Below are positions 57,006-64,000 of a DNA stretch of 64,000 nucleotides, piece by piece; the first letter of the stretch is position 1, and every line of letters starts with the position of its first letter. The notes under the pieces are model-generated. The model did no database searches and was not told the origin of the DNA. It saw only the letters and a list, made by a program, of their open reading frames with translations. The position numbers and the translations under genes were made by a program. The stretch comes from Rhodocyclales bacterium (lineage in GTDB: Bacteria > Pseudomonadota > Gammaproteobacteria > Burkholderiales > Rhodocyclaceae), in NCBI GenBank assembly GCA_016215645.1, contig JACRIX010000093.1, forward strand, positions 33,084-97,083, given 5' to 3'.

Positions 57006-58898
57006 ATGGGTAAGTATGCCGATTTTCACCAGCGTTCCATTGAACAGCGGGACGAATTCTGGGCCGAGCAGTCAAAATTGATCGACTGGCAGACGCCGCC
57101 GCGGCAGATCTGCGATTTTTCGCGTCCGCCATTCTCGAAATGGTTCGTCGGCGGCAAGACCAATCTGTGTCACAACGCTGTCGATCGCCACGCGGAAAAG
57201 CGTCCAAATGACCGAGCACTTGTGTACATCTCGACTGAGACGAACGAAGAAAAATCCTATAGTTTCGCTGAACTAAAGAGCGAAGTGGTGCGCACCGCAG
57301 CGATCATGAAGTCCTTGGGTGTCGGCAAGGGCGATCGCGTCTTGATCTACATGCCGATGATTGCGGAGGCCACCTTCGCCATCCTTGCCTGTGCCCGCAT
57401 TGGCGCGATCCATTCTGTCGTATTTGGCGGCTTTGCCTCCGGTTCGCTGGCCACCCGCATCGACGACGCGAAGCCGAAGCTTATCGTCTCCAGTGATGCC
57501 GGCATGCGCGGCGGCAAGGCCGTACCCTACAAGCACCTGCTCGACGAGGCCTGCAAACTGGCCGAGTTCCCACCCACCAAGGTACTGATGATTGACCGTG
57601 GCTTGGACAAGGAGTGGGCGCGTGTTGAAGGCCGCGACGTCGATTACGCGGCGCTGCGCAGCCAGCACATGAATGCCGATGTTCCCTGCGAATGGATGGA
57701 ATCCACCGAGCCTTCCTACATCCTTTACACCTCTGGTACCACGGGAAAGCCAAAGGGGGTGCAACGCGACACCGGTGGCTATGCCGTGGCGCTGGCGGCC
57801 TCGATGAAGCATATCTTCACCGGCGGTGAGGGCGAAACGATGTTCTCGACCTCCGACATCGGCTGGGTCGTTGGTCACAGCTACATCATCTATGGTCCGC
57901 TGATTGCAGGCATGGCGACCATCATGTACGAAGGCACACCGATCCGTCCCGACCCGGGTATATGGTGGCATATCGTCGAAAAATACAAGGTCACTGTCAT
58001 GTTCTCGGCGCCGACGGCCGTTCGCGTGCTGAAGAAGAGCGACAACAGCTGGCTGCATAAGTACGATCTATCTTCACTCAAGCACCTGTTTCTCGCTGGT
58101 GAGCCGCTTGATCAGCCGACGCACGAGTGGATCATGGGCGAGTTGAAGCTGCCGGTTATCGACAATTACTGGCAAACCGAGACCGGTTGGCCGATCCTGT
58201 CTACCGTGCGCGGGATTGAGGACTCCAAGATCAAATTCGGTACGCCCAGTTTCCCCGTTTATGGTTACGACTTGCGCATCTTCCGCGAGGACGGCACGGT
58301 TTGTGAGCCTAACGAAAAAGGCATTGTCGGCATCGTGCCGCCATTGCCTCCGGGCTGCCTCTCGACGATTTGGGGGGACGATGAACGTTTCGTCAGCACC
58401 TATTTCAGCTTGTTCAAGGAGCCACAGGTCTATTCCTCATTTGACTGGGGTATCAAGGATGAAGAGGGATACCACTATATTCTTGGTCGTACCGATGACG
58501 TGATCAATGTTGCCGGGCATCGATTGGGTACTCGTGAGATCGAGGAGGCGGTCCAGGCACACAATGCAGTTGCCGAAGTGGCCGTGGTTGGCGTCAATGA
58601 CCAGCTGAAAGGTCAGGAACCGGTGGCGTTTGCCGTAGTCAAGGATCAGGCGCGGGTAGCAACTCCGGAATTGCGCGCGGCCTTGGAAGCCGAGATCAAG
58701 AAGGTTGTCGACAGTAACCTTGGTGCGATTGCTCGGCCCAAACATATCCATTTCGTTACCGGACTACCCAAGACTCGTTCGGGCAAGATGCTGCGCCGTT
58801 CAATACAGGCGCTGGCGGAAGGACGTGATCCGGGCGATCTAACGACAATCGACGATCCATCGACTCTGGAACAGATCAAGGCCGCTCTGCAAGGATAG
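57006..58898 (+). CDS. prpE: propionyl-CoA synthetase
   Basis: An AMP-forming acyl-CoA synthetase of 630 residues. Motifs are YILYTSGTTGKPKGVQRDTGG, DNYWQTETGWPI, and the C-terminal GLPKTRSGKMLRRS, where K594 is the lysine whose acylation controls this family. The N-terminal ACAS segment (YADFHQRSIEQRDEFWAEQ) and the Thr/Gly/Gly combination typical of PrpE favour propionate over acetate. The ATG at 57006 follows GAGGA. Acrylate could also be a substrate, which would link it to acuI. Confidence 0.93.
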   Translation: MGKYADFHQRSIEQRDEFWAEQSKLIDWQTPPRQICDFSRPPFSKWFVGGKTNLCHNAVDRHAEKRPNDRALVYISTETNEEKSYSFAELKSEVVRTAAIMKSLGVGKGDRVLIYMPMIAEATFAILACARIGAIHSVVFGGFASGSLATRIDDAKPKLIVSSDAGMRGGKAVPYKHLLDEACKLAEFPPTKVLMIDRGLDKEWARVEGRDVDYAALRSQHMNADVPCEWMESTEPSYILYTSGTTGKPKGVQRDTGGYAVALAASMKHIFTGGEGETMFSTSDIGWVVGHSYIIYGPLIAGMATIMYEGTPIRPDPGIWWHIVEKYKVTVMFSAPTAVRVLKKSDNSWLHKYDLSSLKHLFLAGEPLDQPTHEWIMGELKLPVIDNYWQTETGWPILSTVRGIEDSKIKFGTPSFPVYGYDLRIFREDGTVCEPNEKGIVGIVPPLPPGCLSTIWGDDERFVSTYFSLFKEPQVYSSFDWGIKDEEGYHYILGRTDDVINVAGHRLGTREIEEAVQAHNAVAEVAVVGVNDQLKGQEPVAFAVVKDQARVATPELRAALEAEIKKVVDSNLGAIARPKHIHFVTGLPKTRSGKMLRRSIQALAEGRDPGDLTTIDDPSTLEQIKAALQG

Positions 58899-58977
58899 GG
58901 ATGGATGCCTACAATAGGGTATTGGTTCAAGAAATGCTGGATCGATGCCGTCCGGAACTGCTAGGCTTCTGGGTGTG

Positions 58978-59005
58978 AAGGGGTGCTGCAGCGCAGCACC
59001 CCTTT
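58978..59005 (+). terminator. intrinsic terminator after prpE
   Basis: GGGGTGCTGC and GCAGCACCCC form a perfect ten-base-pair stem with a three-base loop, extended by AA/TT, and followed by TTT. It separates the acuI-prpE unit from the type I secretion genes. Confidence 0.85.
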
Positions 59006-59162
59006 GCTGTGGAAATGTCGAAAGTCTTCGTAAATTGGTTTGCATGTGATTTGCGCCTCGCGAAAGGGGGTATTGAGGGCATAATTCATACATGGGCCAA
59101 TTGCGTTGTTCCTGTTCGAGTATGCCAATTCCATCGCGTGTACACTTCGTTACTTGGGTAGA

Positions 59163-61406
59163 ATGGCGATGAGTCAGGATATACCTCATGAAGATTCTGG
59201 GAAGCCTGAATCAACCGTGGCGCCTTTGCCAGGGGAGGCACCCTCTGCGACACCTCATGTGCGCGTAGACGGAATGCGTGAAGATTTATTGCATCACGAT
59301 CCTCTGCTTGACTGCCTGGTCGAACTTACTCGGATTCATGGAAGACCAAGTACCCATGCCGCCTTGACTGCAGGCTTGCCCCTGTCCTCGACTGGCCTTA
59401 CACCCTCGCTTTTCGTTCGCGCTGCTCAGCGGGCAGGTTTTGCCAGCAAGTTGGTTCGCCGTGGCCTGGAAAAAATTGACCCAGCACTTCTGCCTGTAAT
59501 CCTCTTGCTGAAAGGGAATGAGGCCTGCATATTATTGAGTTGGGATGGCGAAGGCGGGGGCGCTAGATTGCTGTTTCCGGATGCGGGGCAGGGGGCGGTC
59601 ACCTTGGCTGGCGACGCGTTGGCGCAGCGTTACACTGGCATTGCAATTTTCGCGCGCCCGCATTTCCGGTTTGACCAGCGGACGCCTGAAGTGGTTGAAG
59701 TCACTGAACGCCACTGGTTCTGGGGCGCAATCATTGATCAGCTTCCCGTCTATCGCGACATTGTTGCCGCTGCCGCCTTGGTCAACGTATTTGCATTGGC
59801 GATGCCTGTGTTCACCATGAACATTTACGATCGCGTGGTACCTAACAATGCGATTGAAACCTTGTGGATGCTGGCGGGGGGGCTGTTGTTGGTGATGGGG
59901 GTTGACTACGTAATCCGCCTTTTGCGAGGACATTTCGTGGATCTCGCAAGCGCACGCATCGACCTGAAGCTTTCCGCATTGATAATGGAGCGCGTGTTGG
60001 GGATGCGCTTGGCCGCACGGCCTGAATCGGTAGGTTCTTTTGCTGCCAATTTGCGAGCCTTCGAATCCGTCAGAGATTTCATTGCGTCTGCAACCGTCAC
60101 TGCACTGATCGACCTCCCTTTTGCGATACTGTTCTTGGCCGTCATGCTTTGGATTTCATGGCCGCTGGTGCTATTTCCGATACTCGGGATTGTCGGCATG
60201 GTGATATACAGCTATGTCATACAGTTCAAGATGCGCGAGCTTTCCGAAACAACATTCCGCGCTGCTGCGTTGCGCAACGCCACGCTTATCGAAAGTTTGA
60301 CTGCGCTAGAGACGATCAAGGCAAATGGTGCTGAAGGCTTGATGCAGGCCAAATGGGAGCACTCGGCGGCGTTCTTGGCACGAGTAAGTGCGAGTTTGCG
60401 CTTGCTTTCTTCATCAGCGGTCAATGGGGCAATGACGTTGACGCAGCTGGTTAACCTGGCGATCATCGTCGCTGGCGTGTATCTGATCAATGAACGTTGG
60501 CTAACCATGGGTGGATTGATTGCCTGCACTATGTTGGCGGGGCGGGCAATGTCGCCGCTCGGGCAGTTTGTCGGATTGCTGATGCAATTTGAAAACGCCA
60601 AGACTGCTTTGGCAGGACTGGAAACCACGATGACGACACCAGGCGAGCGGACTGAGGAGGCATCGTTCATACACCGTCCTGAGATTCGAGGTGAAATCGA
60701 ATTTCGCAATGTGACTTTCACCTATCCGGGTCATTCGCAAGAAGTTTTGCGTAATGTGTCTTTTCGGATTCAGCCAGGAGAACGGGTAGTAGTTCTGGGA
60801 CGCGTCGGATCCGGCAAGACGACGCTGCATAAATTGATGCTCGGACTATATCAACCCACTGAAGGCGCCGTTTTCCTCGATGGCGTTGATCTTAGGCAAC
60901 TGGACCCGGCTGATCTTAGGCGCAATGTTGGATATGTTGAGCAGGATACGCTGTTGTTCTATGGCAGCTTACGAGAAAATATTGCATTGCGGGCACCTTA
61001 TGCCGATGACTTGGCGATAGTTACTGCGGCAGAAATCGGCGGTCTGTCGGAGTTCGCGAACCGACACCCGGAGGGATACGATATGGTGATTGGTGAGCGA
61101 GGAGCCTCGTTGTCTGGCGGTCAACGCCAAGGAGTTGCGATAGCAAGGGCAATTTTATTGGATCCACCCATTTTGTTGCTGGACGAGCCTACGAGTTCGA
61201 TGGATTTCACTTCTGAGAGCCATTTCAAGACGAGCCTTAGCCAGTTCGTGCAACATAAGACCATGGTTATTGTGACCCATCGTTTGAGCCTTATTGATCT
61301 GGCCGACCGCATGATAGTGATCGATGACGGAAAAGTTGTATCCGATGGTCCGCGGCAGCAAGTCATTGATTCGCTTCAGGCCGGACGTGTAGGAAAAGCA
61401 AATTGA
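59163..61406 (+). CDS. type I secretion ABC exporter (LapB-like)
   Basis: A 747-residue inner-membrane exporter that powers secretion of large adhesins. The N-terminal part (about 45-165) is a peptidase-C39-like domain in which the catalytic Gln/Cys arrangement is not conserved, so it binds rather than cuts the substrate. Six membrane helices follow to about 460, then the ATPase domain with Walker A GRVGSGKTT near 546, signature LSGGQRQG and Walker B ILLLDEP. Base composition is richer in A and T than in the housekeeping genes, as in the next two genes, suggesting a separate origin. An ATG at 59169 is also possible. Confidence 0.92.
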   Translation: MAMSQDIPHEDSGKPESTVAPLPGEAPSATPHVRVDGMREDLLHHDPLLDCLVELTRIHGRPSTHAALTAGLPLSSTGLTPSLFVRAAQRAGFASKLVRRGLEKIDPALLPVILLLKGNEACILLSWDGEGGGARLLFPDAGQGAVTLAGDALAQRYTGIAIFARPHFRFDQRTPEVVEVTERHWFWGAIIDQLPVYRDIVAAAALVNVFALAMPVFTMNIYDRVVPNNAIETLWMLAGGLLLVMGVDYVIRLLRGHFVDLASARIDLKLSALIMERVLGMRLAARPESVGSFAANLRAFESVRDFIASATVTALIDLPFAILFLAVMLWISWPLVLFPILGIVGMVIYSYVIQFKMRELSETTFRAAALRNATLIESLTALETIKANGAEGLMQAKWEHSAAFLARVSASLRLLSSSAVNGAMTLTQLVNLAIIVAGVYLINERWLTMGGLIACTMLAGRAMSPLGQFVGLLMQFENAKTALAGLETTMTTPGERTEEASFIHRPEIRGEIEFRNVTFTYPGHSQEVLRNVSFRIQPGERVVVLGRVGSGKTTLHKLMLGLYQPTEGAVFLDGVDLRQLDPADLRRNVGYVEQDTLLFYGSLRENIALRAPYADDLAIVTAAEIGGLSEFANRHPEGYDMVIGERGASLSGGQRQGVAIARAILLDPPILLLDEPTSSMDFTSESHFKTSLSQFVQHKTMVIVTHRLSLIDLADRMIVIDDGKVVSDGPRQQVIDSLQAGRVGKAN

Positions 61407-62833
61407 ACAAGTACGGAATAGTCCAGCGTATTTGGGGGATGTATTCCATTTTCCATGACGGCCTTGAGGCAATTCGGGTTCGACTTCAGCCAAGACTCGA
61501 GGGTTGGCTGGCTGGGTGGAAGGACGATCCAACGCGTGGCGATCATGATTTTGTAAAGGATGCCGACTACTTTATGCTTCACCAGGAGCCCTTGCGCGCA
61601 AGGATCTTGGTCAAGACCATCCTTATTGCGTTGGCGTTGTTTGTCATGTGGACCGCGGTTGCTTTGGTGGATGAGATTACGAAAGGTGAGGGCAAGGTGA
61701 TCCCTTCGAGTCAGATTCAGGTGTTACAGAGTCTTGATGGCGGTATCGTTGTGGAAATCAACGTAAGGGAAGGGCAGATTGTGGATGCCGGACAGGTTCT
61801 TCTTCGTGTTGATCCAACACGCTTTGAATCTTCGGTCCGTGAGAATCGTTCTCAATATCTTGCTCTAACAACCAAGGCGGCGCGTTTGCGCGCGTTAGCC
61901 GAGGGGCTCCCTTTTGTGCCTCCTCCGGAAGTGGTGGTTGAAGATCCCAAAACAATACAGGATGAGCAAAGACTTTATGAAACCGCTCGGTCGAATGTGG
62001 AGGCACAAATATCGATCGCGCGTCAGCAGTTGATCCAGCGCCAACAAGAACTCTCGGAAATGCGCGTCAAGCGCGAGCAAGCATCGCAAGCTTATGAGTT
62101 AACGGCAAAAGAATTGTCAGTGACAAAGCCGCTGATTAGTTCTGGCGCCGTATCCGAGGTGGAATTATTGCGCCTCGAACGGGACGCCGCTAGGTTTCGG
62201 GGTGAGCGTGATATGGCTGCCGCGCAGATATTGCGTTCGCAGGCAGCTATGGCTGAGGCTTCGCGAAAGATTGAGGAAGTTGAATTGAACGCGCGCAATG
62301 AGGTTCGCAAAGACCTTGCTGACACGATGGCAAAGCTGAACGCATTTTCTGAAGGGGGTGTTGCTCTTGCCGACAAGGTAAAGCACGCTTCTGTGCGATC
62401 GCCTGTAAAGGGTACGGTAAAGCGGTTGATGGTCAATACGGTTGGGGGTGTGGTTCAGCCTGGGCGGGACTTGGTAGAGGTTGTGCCGCTTGATGATGCT
62501 TTGATACTTGAGGCCAAGGTGGCACCAAAGGACATTGCCTTTCTTCGGCCTGGACAGCCTGCAATGGTCAAGTTTACTGCCTACGATTTTTCTACCTATG
62601 GCGGCCTTGATGCGAAGCTTGAACACATTGGCGCTGACTCAATTACGGACGAACGTGGAAACACTTTTTTTCTTGTCCGTGTTCGTACCGCGAAGTCCTC
62701 ACTTGGGGCAAATCTTCCCATAATCCCAGGGATGGTCGCCGAGGTCGATATCGTTACCGGTAAAAAGAGCATCTTGGAGTATCTGTTGAAGCCGGTACTT
62801 AGAGCCAAGCAGGCGGCTTTGACGGAGCGTTGA
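61403..62833 (+). CDS. type I secretion membrane fusion protein (LapC/HlyD-like)
   Basis: A 476-residue periplasmic adaptor that joins the ABC exporter to an outer-membrane TolC-type channel. It has a cytoplasmic N-terminus, one membrane helix at about 64-86, lipoyl-like halves (GGIVVEINVREGQIVDAGQVLLRVD and VRSPVKGTVKRL), a long coiled-coil hairpin between them, and the HlyD C-terminal region. The start is TTG at 61403, overlapping the exporter stop and preceded by AGGAAAAG. No TolC-like gene lies in the window. The adhesin gene follows. Confidence 0.93.
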   Translation: MNKYGIVQRIWGMYSIFHDGLEAIRVRLQPRLEGWLAGWKDDPTRGDHDFVKDADYFMLHQEPLRARILVKTILIALALFVMWTAVALVDEITKGEGKVIPSSQIQVLQSLDGGIVVEINVREGQIVDAGQVLLRVDPTRFESSVRENRSQYLALTTKAARLRALAEGLPFVPPPEVVVEDPKTIQDEQRLYETARSNVEAQISIARQQLIQRQQELSEMRVKREQASQAYELTAKELSVTKPLISSGAVSEVELLRLERDAARFRGERDMAAAQILRSQAAMAEASRKIEEVELNARNEVRKDLADTMAKLNAFSEGGVALADKVKHASVRSPVKGTVKRLMVNTVGGVVQPGRDLVEVVPLDDALILEAKVAPKDIAFLRPGQPAMVKFTAYDFSTYGGLDAKLEHIGADSITDERGNTFFLVRVRTAKSSLGANLPIIPGMVAEVDIVTGKKSILEYLLKPVLRAKQAALTER

Positions 62834-62856
62834 TAGGCCCTTCAACTGTGGCCTAT
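62833..62856. other. stem-loop between adaptor and adhesin genes
   Basis: ATAGGCC and GGCCTAT form a seven-base-pair stem with a ten-base loop, starting at the adaptor stop codon. No T-run follows. The rest of the 248-base gap is AT-rich and must hold the leader of the adhesin gene; I see no clear promoter. Confidence 0.4.
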
Positions 62857-63081
62857 TGCTGAGTTCCAAGCGCTGCCGGCGGTACTTACCGCGCTGTGTT
62901 CGGAATTAAAGCGATAGCCGAGAAAATTTCTCAGCGAAGATTGCTTGTCCCCCCGATTTTCAGGCCATTTCCGAACCGTTCCAAGGTTCTGGGGTCGATA
63001 CTGTCCTTTGGTCCAATAGCTTTGCCTTCGATCAGCGGATAGAGTTCTCGGCATTCCATATGCAGGTGCGGAGTGTTCATC

Positions 63082-64000
63082 ATGGCTGATACAGGCAACC
63101 CGATCGGCAAGGTAGCGTCGGTTAAAGGTGAGGCGTTTGCCAAGAACGAAGATGGTGTTCTTCGTCAAGTGAGGATTGGCGATCCGGTTTTCGAAGGTGA
63201 AGTAGTTCAGGCGGCGCCCGGAGGGCACGTCGAACTTGCATTTCGCGATGGTGTTGCCTACTTCCTTCGTGATAAAGAGTCGGTAACTCTGGATGGGATG
63301 ACGTTTGGTGGCTCGCGTTCCGATGCGGCGAATATTATCGGCAAAGTCGCGTCCGTCGAAGGTCAAGTATTTGCGAAGGGGCAGGATGGGTCTGTAAGAC
63401 AACTTAGGGTTGGCGATCCGGTTTTTGAAGGTGAGGTGATTCAGACTCCGACAACCAATGGGCGAGTTGAGCTGGCTTTTAATAGCGGAGCTACGTATTT
63501 CTTGCGAGACAAGGAGTCGGTAACGCTTGATGGCATGGTGTTCGGCGGGAGGCTTGTCGATTCCAAGGAAGCCGCACTGATGCCGGGAAAATCTGGCGAG
63601 CTCGAAGAGATTTCGCGTGCAATTGCTGAAGGCAATAGTCTTGAGCGGCTGCTTGAGGAAACATCAGCCGGTCGGCCTGCTGTGTTTGGCCGTACTGACG
63701 ATGGGCACTCCTTTGTCCAGCTCCTGCGAATAGCAGAAGGAATTGACCCACTAGGCTACCAGTTTGGAGGCCGAGATCAAGGAAGAATTGATGAGGTTCA
63801 GGGTGATGGGGCTGATGAGCCCAACACTAGCAATGTTTCTGAGGTAGTTCCTGTTGCCAAACCGAGCGACCTGACCACGGTGAGCCTCTCCGCGACGCCG
63901 AGCCTGGTCGAGGGCGGCAGCATCAGCTACACCGCGAGCCTGACCAGTGCCGCGCAAAGCGAGGTGGTGGTGAGCCTGTCCAACGGCGGCGTGATCACCA
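63082..64000 (+). CDS. giant adhesin with retention module, N-terminal part
   Basis: The frame opens at the ATG at 63082 and stays open to the window end (306 codons), so the gene is partial. It starts with two tandem copies of a retention-module-like unit (about residues 8-85 and 86-164: IGKVASV, FAK-DG, GDPVFEGEV, VELAF, YFLRDKESVTLDGM-FGG), a domain that plugs Lap-type adhesins into the outer membrane pore. Next come helical residues and T194-S195-A196-G197, where relatives have the TAAG site cut by the LapG protease. From about residue 270 an Ig-like repeat begins (VSLSATPSLVEGGSISYTA). It is the likely substrate of the preceding exporter. Confidence 0.88.
   Translation, partial: MADTGNPIGKVASVKGEAFAKNEDGVLRQVRIGDPVFEGEVVQAAPGGHVELAFRDGVAYFLRDKESVTLDGMTFGGSRSDAANIIGKVASVEGQVFAKGQDGSVRQLRVGDPVFEGEVIQTPTTNGRVELAFNSGATYFLRDKESVTLDGMVFGGRLVDSKEAALMPGKSGELEEISRAIAEGNSLERLLEETSAGRPAVFGRTDDGHSFVQLLRIAEGIDPLGYQFGGRDQGRIDEVQGDGADEPNTSNVSEVVPVAKPSDLTTVSLSATPSLVEGGSISYTASLTSAAQSEVVVSLSNGGVIT
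63103..63573 (+). repeat. tandem duplication of the retention module
   Basis: Two units of about 234 bases, starting at 63103 and 63337, encode near-identical motifs such as GDPVFEGEV and LRDKESVTLDGM. DNA identity is visible in GGCGATCCGGTTTT at about 63179 and 63413, showing a fairly recent duplication. Confidence 0.8.

Noticed and set aside
62842..63402. Minus-strand frame of 186 codons over the adhesin start
   Set aside because: The plus strand has clear duplicated retention modules; the minus frame has no recognisable domain.

Overview
The window is a dense, high-GC bacterial chromosome segment with about 60 protein genes, no RNA genes, no CRISPR array and no intact insertion sequence. 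No gap between genes exceeds 300 bases. The gene order leuCDB-asd-fimV-truA-trpFBA-accD-folC-dedD-cvpA-purF-metZ, the genes dedD, cvpA and fimV, and the aat-bpt pair point to a betaproteobacterium. A Rhodocyclales-like organism is my best guess, but the genus cannot be read from this segment.

Layout. 1-2 kb: the end of a periplasmic 5'-nucleotidase and a nucleoside transporter carrying an in-frame TGA. 2-4.5 kb: a single-Cache periplasmic protein, a chemoreceptor and a basic protein of unknown function. 4.5-15.9 kb: mixed genes, namely a MocR-type regulator divergent from a DUF2917 gene, a DUF1631 gene, an EamA transporter, adk, an unknown gene, a broken Phd-type antitoxin, a cytosolic 5'-nucleotidase, a substrate-binding protein, a metallo-beta-lactamase-fold protein and a WYL regulator. 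15.8-24.6 kb: housekeeping genes (rsgA, phhB, a Ste24-like protease, orn, a GT39 enzyme, rpmE, rho, trxA, fdxA, aroC, a ydcH-like gene). 24.6-43.2 kb: a long co-directional block making leucine, the aspartate-family precursor, tryptophan, malonyl-CoA, folylpolyglutamate, purine and methionine, interrupted by the pole-organising gene fimV and by truA. 43.2-51 kb: lpxH, two cyclophilins, an L,D-transpeptidase and a TPR protein, cysS, a thioesterase, and the N-degron transferases bpt and aat. 51-55.2 kb: a ferric-iron ABC importer (fbpC, fbpB, fbpA) with Fur-box-like sites, enclosing a CDGSH iron-sulfur gene. 55.3-58.9 kb: an NlpC/P60 hydrolase, then acuI and prpE, a likely acrylate/propionate activation pair. 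59.1-64 kb: a Lap-type type I secretion system (ABC exporter and HlyD-type adaptor) followed by the start of a giant adhesin that runs off the window.

The most unusual signal is a short bipartite DNA motif, CGCCGT, seven variable bases, then GCGCCGACT. I found it eleven times at fixed spacing, in both orientations. Three copies lie between genes or just past stop codons and eight lie inside unrelated protein genes, five of those in one shared reading frame. It could be a dispersed protein-permissive repeat or a selected binding or uptake motif. Other notable points are a Trp-to-TGA change in the nucleoside transporter, a four-cysteine cluster in the iron-importer ATPase, an adhesin with a duplicated retention module and an altered candidate protease site, and two adjacent envelope genes sharing the same kind of C-terminal domain.
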